Source of the DNA: Bacteroidota bacterium
GTDB lineage: Bacteria; Bacteroidota; Bacteroidia; Chitinophagales; Chitinophagaceae
DNA length: 64,000 nt
Direction of reading: 5' to 3'
Assembly: GCA_018268015.1 (NCBI GenBank)
Contig: JAFDXJ010000050.1
Coordinates: forward strand, 434,001 to 498,000
The position numbers and the translations under genes were made by a program. The notes under the pieces are model-generated. The model was not told where the DNA came from. It was given only the letters and a program-made list of their open reading frames with translations, and made no database searches. The stretch's first letter is position 1; each line of letters opens with the position of its first letter. Below, piece after piece: positions 44,918 to 54,236 of the stretch.

Positions 44918-46027
44918 TTATTTTGAAAAGTTCACATTTGAGTCTTTGTTAAAAAGTCTTTGAAATCTCGGCAATAGTGTTTTCGGAGAAAATCTTTCTT
45001 CATAAGATATACGTGCATTTCTCGATAAATCACGCCATTCAATTTCATGCTTCAATACCATTTGCATTTTTTCGAACAATGAATCACTATGCTCATTTTC
45101 AAACAACAATCCATTATAGCCATCATGAATGATATCCGGGATTCCACCCCGATTACTTCCAATAACCGGGGTGGCAGTTGATAAAGCTTCCAGGGCTACT
45201 GTAGGTAAATTATCCATCCTGCTTGGCACTACAAGAAAATGCAGGCTGGCCAAAAAATGACGAACTTCATTTCCTGAAATTGAACCTGCAAATACAATCT
45301 GATCCCGGATACCCAGTTCATCAGCCATTTTCTTTAAGTTGGCTTCTTCAACTCCCTTGCCCGCAATCAGGAGTTGAACATGAGGAAAATATGTGTTCAA
45401 TTTATAAAAAGCGTTGATCAAGATATCTACACCTTTTGATTTATCAAGCCTGCCCAAAAAGCCAATCCGGTTAGGTTCTCCGGGATTTCTTTCTTGAGAA
45501 TCTTCGATGATATTTGGAAAAACAAAAACCTTTTCCGGATTTGTTCTGTAATATTTTACCAGATCATTCTTTGCTGCATGAGAAGAGGCTAATAAATGAG
45601 TTGCTTTTCGGAACGCCAGCCCTTTTCTAAAAACATTAAATCGTTGCCTGTAACTAAGATGACCATAATCTTCCAGGTGTTGTTGTACCATTGTATGGTA
45701 ATAGCAAATTCGATTTTCAACTTTCAAAATCCAGGAAACCCACATTAAAATATCATTGGATGCAAAATTTGAAATGACTATGTCAGGTTTAAATTGTTTC
45801 AAAGTTTTAAAAGCAAATACAAAATCTTTCCAGCCAACCGGCCTATTACCCGGCCATTCCATGACTTGCAGATTTTGACTCACGTGTACAATACCCTGAT
45901 GCTTCTTTTTATTATCCAGGAATAACACCTTATTTTTTTTTGACCATTCAACAGATAAATATTTCGATTGATAATTCAAAGAGAAATCAGACCAGCCATG
46001 AGAGATAATAATTTTCTTTCCTTCCAT
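44918..46027 (-). CDS. Glycosyltransferase family 4 protein
   Basis: 369 residues. GT-B fold with RIGFLGRLDKSKGVDILINA, LLIAGKGVEEANL, VPSRMDNLPTVALEALSTAT and PVIGSNRGGIPDII, the standard GT4 donor-domain motifs. Acceptor and donor not readable. Located between a GT2 and another GT4. Confidence 0.9.
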   Translation of the reverse strand: MEGKKIIISHGWSDFSLNYQSKYLSVEWSKKNKVLFLDNKKKHQGIVHVSQNLQVMEWPGNRPVGWKDFVFAFKTLKQFKPDIVISNFASNDILMWVSWILKVENRICYYHTMVQQHLEDYGHLSYRQRFNVFRKGLAFRKATHLLASSHAAKNDLVKYYRTNPEKVFVFPNIIEDSQERNPGEPNRIGFLGRLDKSKGVDILINAFYKLNTYFPHVQLLIAGKGVEEANLKKMADELGIRDQIVFAGSISGNEVRHFLASLHFLVVPSRMDNLPTVALEALSTATPVIGSNRGGIPDIIHDGYNGLLFENEHSDSLFEKMQMVLKHEIEWRDLSRNARISYEERFSPKTLLPRFQRLFNKDSNVNFSK

Positions 46028-46043
46028 TATTTCCCGTTATCTA

Positions 46044-47225
46044 TTAGGTATGGGTTGATTTCTTATCATGTATCATTTCTTGATAAATAGATAAAAGATG
46101 TTGCATTTGTTTATCTAAAGAAAATATTTCCAAAACTTTTTTCCGGGCATTATCTCCCAGTTTAGATGCCCATTTCCTATCTGCTGCAATTTTCATGATG
46201 CATTGTGCCTGGGCAGAAAAATCATATACATCAGCCAATAAACCTTCAACCTCATCGTCAATTGCTTCAGGTATTCCGCCACAACGGGTAGCTACAATTG
46301 GCAGAGCCATACTCATCGCCTCCAGTACAACATTTGCCAATCCTTCATAAATACTGGGTAGATAAAACAGATCTGTATTTTCCATTTCCTTTTTTACATC
46401 GGTATTATTAAGAGGCCCTGCAATAATTACTTGATCATTTAAACCCAATTGATCTCTTTTAAAAAGAAGTTCCGCTTCATTGGCAGCTGTTCCTACAATC
46501 GTCCAGGTAAATTGTAACCCATGATCTTTTAATATTTTCATAACCAATAAACCATTCGCAAAACCTTTGGCAAATACCATTCTCCCAACGCTTAAAATTT
46601 TAAATGCCCTGTTGTTGTTGTTTTTTTGTTGTTGTTTCCCGGAAAAAAAATTTGAATCAATTGCAGAATAACCAACAAATATTTTTGAATCATCTTCGCA
46701 GTAAGGCAAAATAGTCCTTTTCATATCTTCGGATACACAATGAATACGGGTTACTTTTGTAAATAACTTTTTGTACATTTCCTGTCTTTCCGGGTATTGA
46801 AGCAATTCTACTTTTTCTGCCGACCCCCTGCAACTCACTATCACAGGCACTTTCAGCCGATGAATAACGGCCTGGTAATAAAGTGCTATGGATGAAAATT
46901 CAAAACTGGCTATATCCGGATTAAATACCATAATCTTTGAAAATATATATTCTTCATACAGCGCCCTGGAAAATGGTTGAACCTTCTTTTGAATCTTGAA
47001 TATTTTTTGCGGCTGTTTTGCAAAATGAAGCATCATATTTTCTCTGGACAAAATACATAATGAAACCCCCCTGGCATTTGAAAACATTTTTTCAAAGAGA
47101 TCCTTATCCACGTGATTGCAAAATATACGTATCTCATGCCCCCTTTCTGAAAAATATTGCACTTTTCTACTGATAAAAGTTTCGCTGATTTTAGGAAATG
47201 AATTTGTAAAAATGGCAATTTTCAT
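46044..47225 (-). CDS. Glycosyltransferase family 4 protein
   Basis: 393 residues from the ATG at 47225 (MKIAIFTNSFPKISETFISR), 3 nt after the asnB stop; an upstream frame would overlap asnB. Donor domain: LSVGRMVFAKGFANGLLVMK, LPSIYEGLANVVLEAMSMAL, ATRCGGIPEAID. The hinge carries a Gln/Asn homopolymer (QQQ, then NNNN) made of CAA/AAC-like repeats at 46612-46640, which could vary in length by slippage. Confidence 0.9.
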   Translation of the reverse strand: MKIAIFTNSFPKISETFISRKVQYFSERGHEIRIFCNHVDKDLFEKMFSNARGVSLCILSRENMMLHFAKQPQKIFKIQKKVQPFSRALYEEYIFSKIMVFNPDIASFEFSSIALYYQAVIHRLKVPVIVSCRGSAEKVELLQYPERQEMYKKLFTKVTRIHCVSEDMKRTILPYCEDDSKIFVGYSAIDSNFFSGKQQQKNNNNRAFKILSVGRMVFAKGFANGLLVMKILKDHGLQFTWTIVGTAANEAELLFKRDQLGLNDQVIIAGPLNNTDVKKEMENTDLFYLPSIYEGLANVVLEAMSMALPIVATRCGGIPEAIDDEVEGLLADVYDFSAQAQCIMKIAADRKWASKLGDNARKKVLEIFSLDKQMQHLLSIYQEMIHDKKSTHT

Positions 47226-47230
47226 CTGAG

Positions 47231-49060
47231 TCAGCATTTGTAAGTTTGATTCCAACGCACCAGCATATATAAAGCCCATATAAACCATCCAATATCTTCT
47301 TTGTCCTTAAAATATGCGTCCAGTAATTTATCTACCATTTTTTTATTGAACATATTTTGAAGCCTTTCAGGCATGTTGCTTATTGTTTCCCGGATCTTTA
47401 ATGATTGATTGTTACGCATCCAAATATCCAGTGGGATGCCAAAGCCTTTTTTGGGCTCAAAAGCTGCATGGTTACCTGCTTTTTCAGCCAAAGACTTTTT
47501 GATATTTACTTTACCCACTCCATTTTGAATACATTCCTGATAGTCAATACTTCTGCTGTATTGCAACATAGCATTACTTAAAAAAGGCACACGCACTTCG
47601 AGGCTGTGATACATAGATGCTCTATCCATTTTTAATAAAATTCTGGGCAGATGTAAATCCATTTCCAGATTTCGCATCCATTGCATCATATTATGTGAAA
47701 AGTCATCCCCTTGTTCCAGTTGTTTTCTAAAAAAAAAGGGTTTCCCGGGTTTTTCCCGCATCAATAGAGGCAGCCATTTATGAGCCCCTGTAATTCCCAG
47801 TGTTGAATAATAATAATCCTGAAAATCATTGGCATGCCAATGCCTTTTTATTTCGACAGATTGTTTATTTCTTAATTTAGATCCGATCAAGGATGCTTTT
47901 CTATAAAGTTTATTTTTTTGATAGATCCTTATCAAATTCAATGCACGAATATTTCGATTATAGCCCCAAAATAATTCATCTCCGCCATCTCCACTTAAAG
48001 CAACCGTGATGTATTTCTTCGAAAATTCAGACAGCTTTAAGGCAGGCAATGAGGAATAATCAGCAAATGGTTCTGAAAATGCACTTATATGTTCTTCAAT
48101 AAGTTTATCCAGTTCTTCGGCATCCATCATTGTAACACAATGAGGTATATGAAACTTTTCCGCATAAGACCTGGCCGCATCGCTTTCATCCATTTTACTA
48201 TCAAGAATACCCAAGGTAAAAGCTTTGAAATGCTGATGTTTATTGGCAAAATAGCTGACCAGTGTGCTATCAACACCACCCGACATAAAAGTACCAATGG
48301 GTACATCACTCACCAATTGTGAGACAACTGAATGTTCTAATACTTCGTCAAAAGGCGAATCTTTGAATTCATGATCTTTACCAAATTCATAATATTGTTT
48401 CAAATCCGGCTGACCCTTTTTTAGAATCAAGTAATGTCCATGTGGTAGAAAATAAGTGCCGTGAATAATCGCATTGCCTTCGGGCATATAGCCCAGAAAT
48501 AAATAATGGTAGATTGCCGAAGCATCATATCCTTTTTCTTTAAAAAAAGGATGGTTGATGATATGCGCATATTCTGAACTAAAAACAACTCCCGAAGAAC
48601 AAACCCCGTAGTATAAAGGTTTTACACCGGTTTTATCTCTGGCCAGGATAAGAGTATTATTGGTCTTGTCATAAAAAGCAAAAGCAAAAATACCATCCAC
48701 CACTTCAAGTGTTTTTTCAATGCCTAAATGTATAAGCACATAAAAGAACACCTCAGTGTCTGATGTAGTATGAAACTCAGTAATAAATGGCTTTAGTAAA
48801 CCCTTACAATATGAAGTATTATAAATTTCCCCATTAAAGCAGATACAAAATTTCCCGTCTTTAGAAAGCATTGGCTGGCCGGCATTCGCGCTCATGTCCC
48901 GGATGGCAAGACGAGCAAATCCTGCAAAATAATGATCATCGTTACTCCACGTTTTTTGTTCATCAGGCCCTCTGTACTTCATCTTTTGCAGACATTTGTA
49001 CAGGAAATCCTGATCCTTCACTTTATCTTTAAAATTATATTGCCCTATGATCCCGCACAT
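47231..49060 (-). CDS. asnB: Asparagine synthase (glutamine-hydrolysing)
   Basis: 609 residues: class II glutaminase domain with the nucleophile Cys2 (MCGIIGQYNF) and a synthetase domain with the pyrophosphate loop SGGVDST and LSGDGGDELFWGYNR. In cell-surface glycan loci such AsnB copies are thought to amidate uronic acids or other carboxylates rather than supply asparagine; no direct proof here. Its middle placement in the locus favours a glycan-modifying role. Confidence 0.93.
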   Translation of the reverse strand: MCGIIGQYNFKDKVKDQDFLYKCLQKMKYRGPDEQKTWSNDDHYFAGFARLAIRDMSANAGQPMLSKDGKFCICFNGEIYNTSYCKGLLKPFITEFHTTSDTEVFFYVLIHLGIEKTLEVVDGIFAFAFYDKTNNTLILARDKTGVKPLYYGVCSSGVVFSSEYAHIINHPFFKEKGYDASAIYHYLFLGYMPEGNAIIHGTYFLPHGHYLILKKGQPDLKQYYEFGKDHEFKDSPFDEVLEHSVVSQLVSDVPIGTFMSGGVDSTLVSYFANKHQHFKAFTLGILDSKMDESDAARSYAEKFHIPHCVTMMDAEELDKLIEEHISAFSEPFADYSSLPALKLSEFSKKYITVALSGDGGDELFWGYNRNIRALNLIRIYQKNKLYRKASLIGSKLRNKQSVEIKRHWHANDFQDYYYSTLGITGAHKWLPLLMREKPGKPFFFRKQLEQGDDFSHNMMQWMRNLEMDLHLPRILLKMDRASMYHSLEVRVPFLSNAMLQYSRSIDYQECIQNGVGKVNIKKSLAEKAGNHAAFEPKKGFGIPLDIWMRNNQSLKIRETISNMPERLQNMFNKKMVDKLLDAYFKDKEDIGWFIWALYMLVRWNQTYKC

Positions 49061-49097
49061 GAATAATCTAAATGTTATTTAGAATCCAGAATTTATT

Positions 49098-50339
49098 TTA
49101 TACTTGTTTTACTTTCAAAAGATCTTGATATAAGTCCATGATTTCATTCATCTTTTTTCTTGCTTCAAAATCCGACTTTAATTGTTCAAATTGCATTTCT
49201 TCTAATTTCGTCCTATTATCATTTCTGTGTTCAAACCTATCAACAATTGCGGCTGCTAAGGATTCAACATCTCCGGGTTTAACCAAAACACCACCATAAC
49301 GATGTACCAATTCAGCGGCTCCACCGGCATCCGTAGCAACAATTTTTTTCCTACAAAACAAGGCTTCAATAATCACCAACCCCTGTGGTTCGGGTTTGAT
49401 TGCCGAATGTACCACCAGGTTAGAAAGATTGATAATCTCCGGCATATCATTTCTATTGCCCATAAAGAGGACTTCCTGTTGGATTTTCATTGTAGCTACC
49501 ATTTGTTTTAATTTTTCCAGGTAAACTTCAGAGCCAATGCCTTTTTCTGCTGATCCAACAATCAATAATTTAAATGGTTTTATTTTTTCTTTAATAAGAT
49601 GAAGCGCTTCCAATAAAATATGCTGGCCTTTCCATTCGATAATGCGCCCGGGAGCGGTAATGATAAAATCTTCCTCTTTTAAATTGAGCTCCTTTCTTAA
49701 AGTACTATCCGCTGGTTTGTCATGAAATTGTTGAACATCTATAAAGTCATTGAACACATACATTGACTTTGCCGGTATATGGAACATTTTTTCATGAAAA
49801 TTTTTGGCATCCTTTGTATAAAAAATCCACTTATTGATTTTCCTTGATAAATAATGATCAATCAAAAACTGGATAGAATTTTTTCTATGTTTCCAAATGC
49901 CTCTTGTATGTACAATTTGGGGAATATCAAATTTCATTGCAGCTCTGATTGAAGATCTGTTTACGGTCAATCCGTTATTATGATGCACAATAGTAGGGCG
50001 GATTTCATGGATGATGGTTGCAATTTTTCTAACTTCACTTTTATCTTTAAAAAAATATTTTTTAAATGTGTTCATTTCTCCGGATAAATAGTTGTTTATC
50101 CTGGAATGGCCTATTCTTGCCTGAGAATCGTTATGAAATAATTCTTCCTTTTCATTTAAATAAAAGACCTTACATCCCGGAATATTTTCCAGCCTTTGAC
50201 TATAACAATTTTTGTAATAACAAATAACGTAAGGTTGGATTTCTTTCAAATCCAGGTTTCTAATTAATTCATATAAAGCCACAAGAGAGCCCCCTCCTGC
50301 CGGCTCATGAACATATAATATTTTGATCGGATAATTCAA
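49098..50339 (-). CDS. Glycosyltransferase family 4 protein
   Basis: 413 residues; GT-B. Motifs: YVHEPAGGGSLVALYELIRN, APGRIIEWKGQHILLEAL, VHSAIKPEPQGLVIIEALFC, VATDAGGAAELV. Donor unknown. The ATG overlaps the stop of the upstream gene by 4 nt (50336-50339). Confidence 0.9.
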   Translation of the reverse strand: MNYPIKILYVHEPAGGGSLVALYELIRNLDLKEIQPYVICYYKNCYSQRLENIPGCKVFYLNEKEELFHNDSQARIGHSRINNYLSGEMNTFKKYFFKDKSEVRKIATIIHEIRPTIVHHNNGLTVNRSSIRAAMKFDIPQIVHTRGIWKHRKNSIQFLIDHYLSRKINKWIFYTKDAKNFHEKMFHIPAKSMYVFNDFIDVQQFHDKPADSTLRKELNLKEEDFIITAPGRIIEWKGQHILLEALHLIKEKIKPFKLLIVGSAEKGIGSEVYLEKLKQMVATMKIQQEVLFMGNRNDMPEIINLSNLVVHSAIKPEPQGLVIIEALFCRKKIVATDAGGAAELVHRYGGVLVKPGDVESLAAAIVDRFEHRNDNRTKLEEMQFEQLKSDFEARKKMNEIMDLYQDLLKVKQV

Positions 50340-51799
50340 TGAAAAATATTTTTTCCGCCATCTGTTTGGATATCATTTGGATGTTGGCTCATTTCATTTT
50401 GAAGAACCATTGCCACCCTTTCCATACTTTGACCATCTGTAAAAGTGATCACAGATTTTAATAAATCTTCTGATATAGATTTTTTTTCAAATAAGTTATT
50501 CAAAGTATGCTGAACCTTATGGATATAGGCTTCTTTTGAACAACACAAGGAATCTCCTGTCAATTGTAGGATAGATAAAAAATGTTCCTGCCGGTACATC
50601 TCCTGTAAAAGTTTTGTCCCAACTGGATCCTCATCTATATAAGCAGGCCAAATTTGTGGCTTTCCAAAAGCGCTACCATCAATAGTCATCGTAGAGCATA
50701 CATTAATATGCACATCCGTATAGGCTAAAGTGGAACACAACTTTTTAATATCTTTTAGCGTGATATTGGCTTGATGAATATCCTCTCTTCCTGTCCAGGA
50801 TTCCTCGTAAAAAAGATGCGGGTTTGGCCCAACCGCATTTTTCCACCGGTCAATATGATCAATAGGATGACAGCGAAATAATATGATTGGATCATTTTTA
50901 ATTTTGCCCTCATCAATTGCTTCCAGTAAATGTTTGAGGTATTGCGGCTCTTGTGGAAACAACACTTGTGGCCCTCCGGAATATAAAATAATCCTGCGGT
51001 CATCTAATGGTAAACCACAAAGAGTTTTCCACTCATCTTTTTCGTATACATATTTTTTGTCGAAGTAGAAATCAAATTGTGGTGCGCCTGTAATGGTGAT
51101 ATGTTTATTTTTTGTGTGTGGGTAAATACGTTTTAATTCATTACAGTTTTTATTATTCCAAAGCATGTAGGCATCATATTCTACCGGTATCCAGCCACGC
51201 TTGGTAAGGTTATCAAATGATAAAATAGCCGTGTACATTTTCTTTCCATTTAATTTGGCAGCTCTTAATAACAGATCTTCCTGTCTGTGGAATGGAGTTA
51301 CCGTAAATACGGCATCAACATGTAATTGATTTAGCCAGGTTTGTATTTTCTTCAGGTTTGTATGGCTCAATAATAAAGTTTGCTCCGTATCAAATAATTT
51401 TTTTGTATTCCCCGGAATAAAGCTTTTAAAGTAATTATATATGCGCCTGCTTTCAGCCAGTAAAGTATGATCTTCAGGAAGTATATGACGCAAATATCTT
51501 TTCTGAATTTTTGTGGAAGGGCTTTTTAATTGAAATTCATTGAACCAGAAATCAATTTTTCTTCGTGCATCATTATAAGCCGGTTGGCGAACAGGCGGCG
51601 GAATAATATGTACTTCATATCCCAGCGCTTTCAATTCATCATTTAATATATCATCATTCCATGTGAATGCAATGATGGGTTCACAAAATTCCCTAAGCCT
51701 TTCTAACAAGCCTGTGCGAATAATATAACGTATGGAAAAACTTATCGAAATAGGTACAAGTAAGCGCTTTTTCAAATTACAAGGTTCTGAGCTTTTCAT
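50336..51799 (-). CDS. Probable GT-B-fold surface-carbohydrate transferase
   Basis: 487 residues, no signal or membrane helix. The layout resembles CDP-glycerol-type or surface-carbohydrate biosynthesis proteins: a Rossmann start LLVPISISFSIRYIIRTGLL, a middle TITGAPQFDFYFDKKYVYEK, then ILYSGGPQVLF, ILFRCHPIDHIDR and NVCSTMTIDGSAFGKPQIWP. The last two are typical of the donor-binding side in such proteins. Role inferred from family resemblance and locus. It overlaps the GT14 gene end by 23 nt. Confidence 0.7.
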   Translation of the reverse strand: MKSSEPCNLKKRLLVPISISFSIRYIIRTGLLERLREFCEPIIAFTWNDDILNDELKALGYEVHIIPPPVRQPAYNDARRKIDFWFNEFQLKSPSTKIQKRYLRHILPEDHTLLAESRRIYNYFKSFIPGNTKKLFDTEQTLLLSHTNLKKIQTWLNQLHVDAVFTVTPFHRQEDLLLRAAKLNGKKMYTAILSFDNLTKRGWIPVEYDAYMLWNNKNCNELKRIYPHTKNKHITITGAPQFDFYFDKKYVYEKDEWKTLCGLPLDDRRIILYSGGPQVLFPQEPQYLKHLLEAIDEGKIKNDPIILFRCHPIDHIDRWKNAVGPNPHLFYEESWTGREDIHQANITLKDIKKLCSTLAYTDVHINVCSTMTIDGSAFGKPQIWPAYIDEDPVGTKLLQEMYRQEHFLSILQLTGDSLCCSKEAYIHKVQHTLNNLFEKKSISEDLLKSVITFTDGQSMERVAMVLQNEMSQHPNDIQTDGGKNIFH

Positions 51800-52616
51800 C
51801 TATTTGAGAAAGTAATTTCCCGGAGTTATCGTCAAACTTTCTTGCAAAAAAAATAGCATCCATTGAGGCAATGACAGGAAAGTGTAGCTCTGTAAACATA
51901 GCCGGGCCTGGATCTACAGACCAATCAGCATAAGTCATACAAGGTTTAACTTTACCGGCAAATGGTGAATTACCAATAATTGTTTGGAAAAATCCTTCAT
52001 CAGGGCAAAACCCTGATCGAAAAAATTTCATCAATTTTGAGTTGGTATATACTTGTTGCAAAATATAATTAATACAATCATGGCTTAGCACAAACCAACA
52101 GGCGCCGGTATATAATTGAAAGGGTATTCGTTTAGCAATTTTTAATTGCCTTAATTTTTTCTGGAGCTGCAAAAAGATTTTTGTCTTAATACTTTTTTTA
52201 TTGCGCCTCTGATAATGATCCGTAAAATAATAATATTTATACCTGGACAAGGGAGCAAAAGGATCTGTTCCCATTTTATTCATTTGAATAAATTCACCTC
52301 CTTTTGATAAAGTTTGATTCAACCATTCATTAGGCTTTACCGGATAGTCTTTGCCACTGATAAATGCGGCATAGTCAAAACCGTTTTTTAAGGCTTCTTC
52401 CAATAATAGCAATGTAGCTTCAACTTGCGAAAAGCCACCCCAGTGCACATCTACACGATTTTTTAGAATATGAATATTTTTACCTTGTATTTGAGGGAGT
52501 GATGATTTTTTATCAATATGGATATAAAATAAAACATTATCCTGGTTCAACGCATTTACTAATTTTTGCAAATGCGCGTATGCATCATGAGCCTGTATAA
52601 GGAAAGCAATTCGAAT
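51777..52616 (-). CDS. GT14 beta-1,6-N-acetylglucosaminyltransferase-like protein (non-canonical start proposed)
   Basis: Core-2/I-branching family: FYIHIDKKS, HWGGFSQVEATLLLLEEAL, YAAFISGKDYPVKP and YTGACWFVLSHDCINYIL are diagnostic. The first canonical start (TTG at 52571) would begin inside the conserved first strand. The frame is open upstream and reads RIAFLIQAHDAYAHLQK, typical of the family N-terminus, with ATT at 52616 as the best-placed start (12 nt after the preceding gene's end). A frameshift or base error is the alternative. Confidence 0.85.
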   Translation of the reverse strand: MRIAFLIQAHDAYAHLQKLVNALNQDNVLFYIHIDKKSSLPQIQGKNIHILKNRVDVHWGGFSQVEATLLLLEEALKNGFDYAAFISGKDYPVKPNEWLNQTLSKGGEFIQMNKMGTDPFAPLSRYKYYYFTDHYQRRNKKSIKTKIFLQLQKKLRQLKIAKRIPFQLYTGACWFVLSHDCINYILQQVYTNSKLMKFFRSGFCPDEGFFQTIIGNSPFAGKVKPCMTYADWSVDPGPAMFTELHFPVIASMDAIFFARKFDDNSGKLLSQIDEKLRTL

Positions 52617-52627
52617 AGCCTGAAAAT

Positions 52628-53569
52628 TTAAATAAAAAATGTTATACCCAGTCGTTTCATTATCCTCCTGCTGACACTTTGAGCATTTTTAAACTGTACA
52701 AATCGCCGGAATGAAGTCTTCCCATTTAATAAATCGTAAAACATTTTGATGACTTTTTCCTCCTCATCTTGATTCATTTTATGCCGGTTACGCTTAAAAT
52801 TATTGTACTTATTATATATAGAATTACGAAGTAGTTTTTTCTTGGCAAAAGGTTGAAATACCAGGTGTTGTAATACGTTTAACTCTTCCGTATAATGTTG
52901 ACCATGAGCATATAATTTTGAACTTACATTCTGCGTTCCTTTTCGAAAATAATTGAGTAATTGGTTACTTATAAAAACATCTCCCCATTGAACGAGATGA
53001 ATCCAAAAAAACCAGTCTCCGGCCATTTGATATTGCGTATAGGCATTTGGCACTTTCAGTGCAAATTCTTTTTTGAAGATGGCCATACTGGCATTGAAAA
53101 TAGTACATCCGTAAATTAATCTTTTCTCAAAAAACCGGGTACCCTTAACCACTTCTTCCTCTTTATCTGCAGAGGAATGCCACTTCTCTTTCTCTTCATT
53201 TTCGATGCAATAAGACTGGCAAAAGGCAAGTACACAGCCTGGATTATTTTGTATTCCATTCACCAGTACTTCCAGCAGCCCGGGTTCGCACCAGTCATCA
53301 CTTTCCGCAATCCAGATTAAATTTCCTTTGGCAAGATTCATCCCTTTTTGCCACTGCAAAAATGTGGATCCTGAATTCTTTTCATTAAAAATAATCTGCG
53401 ATACTTTTGGATGCCCTCTGTATTTCTCTATGATCGCTCGACTCTTGTCAGTGGATGCATCATCTAATAAAATAATTTCAAAATTCTGGTAAGTCTGATT
53501 TAAAACGGATTCTATTCTTTTGCTCAAATAGGCAGCATGATTATAATTGGGAATGATTACAGAAACCAT
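52628..53569 (-). CDS. Glycosyltransferase family 2 protein
   Basis: 313 residues. GT-A domain: VSVIIPNYNHAAYLSKRIES, ILLDDASTDKSRAIIEKYRG and WIAESDDWCEPGLLEVL (the SDD/DxD acid pair). The C-terminal part is helical. 1 nt downstream of the DUF1919 gene, same operon. Confidence 0.9.
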   Translation of the reverse strand: MVSVIIPNYNHAAYLSKRIESVLNQTYQNFEIILLDDASTDKSRAIIEKYRGHPKVSQIIFNEKNSGSTFLQWQKGMNLAKGNLIWIAESDDWCEPGLLEVLVNGIQNNPGCVLAFCQSYCIENEEKEKWHSSADKEEEVVKGTRFFEKRLIYGCTIFNASMAIFKKEFALKVPNAYTQYQMAGDWFFWIHLVQWGDVFISNQLLNYFRKGTQNVSSKLYAHGQHYTEELNVLQHLVFQPFAKKKLLRNSIYNKYNNFKRNRHKMNQDEEEKVIKMFYDLLNGKTSFRRFVQFKNAQSVSRRIMKRLGITFFI

Positions 53570-53570
53570 T

Positions 53571-54236
53571 TTACTTTCCTTTATTCAGCCAATTTACCAC
53601 ATCAAAATATTTTCTGCATGGCCAACGATATTTAGTAATATCGCCAATCGTTGGCTGTTCCCGGTAGTACTTAAGCCATACGACCGACTTAAATTCAGGG
53701 TACGGTTTTGCACTGAAAAACACTTTGTTTTTATAGGGTAGATTGTTAAAGCTTTGAATATGCTGAGGTGTGCAGAGATCTATATCAGAACCGGCAATAA
53801 ATAAGTTATCAAAATTTACTCTTGCTACACGCTTTTTCCATTTAGCTAAAGCTTCTTCTTCTGTATGGTAATGCAAAAAATGAATTTCAATATCCCCTAA
53901 TTGCCCAACAGGATAAAACTGTTTATTTTTTGACAGGCGCATATTGCCTTCTTCATAAATCGAATCTCTCTTAAATGATAATGGTGTTTGCAAATAATGA
54001 GGCAAGTTGGAAATAAATTTCAAATAACAAGGCATAAAAAAATATAATCCTATGGTTGGCGTAGTATAAGCCATACCTAAATCTTCATAAATACTCCATG
54101 CCCAACAATTGTTGGAAATAATTGTAAAATTTTTATTCCGAATTTTTAGCCTGGCATACATACGGTAAAGTTTTTCACTTACCGATGATTTATAAAATCG
54201 GGTTTGCAATTTATATAGGAATTGCCGAATCATCAT
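53571..54236 (-). CDS. DUF1919 family exopolysaccharide biosynthesis protein
   Basis: 221 residues with the family start FTIISNNCWAWSIYEDLGM, then TPTIGLYFFMPCYLKFISNL, PVGQLGDIEIHFLHYHTEEE and WKKRVARVNFDNLF. DUF1919 proteins occur in polysaccharide loci, and their biochemistry is not known to me; a transferase role has been suggested. Start overlaps the upstream gene by 4 nt. Confidence 0.85.
   Translation of the reverse strand: MMIRQFLYKLQTRFYKSSVSEKLYRMYARLKIRNKNFTIISNNCWAWSIYEDLGMAYTTPTIGLYFFMPCYLKFISNLPHYLQTPLSFKRDSIYEEGNMRLSKNKQFYPVGQLGDIEIHFLHYHTEEEALAKWKKRVARVNFDNLFIAGSDIDLCTPQHIQSFNNLPYKNKVFFSAKPYPEFKSVVWLKYYREQPTIGDITKYRWPCRKYFDVVNWLNKGK

Noticed and set aside
52661..52671. Shine-Dalgarno-like GGAGGATA before an ATG (minus strand)
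   Set aside because: The ATG is an internal Met codon of the GT2 gene, in its frame, and cannot start the GT14 gene.
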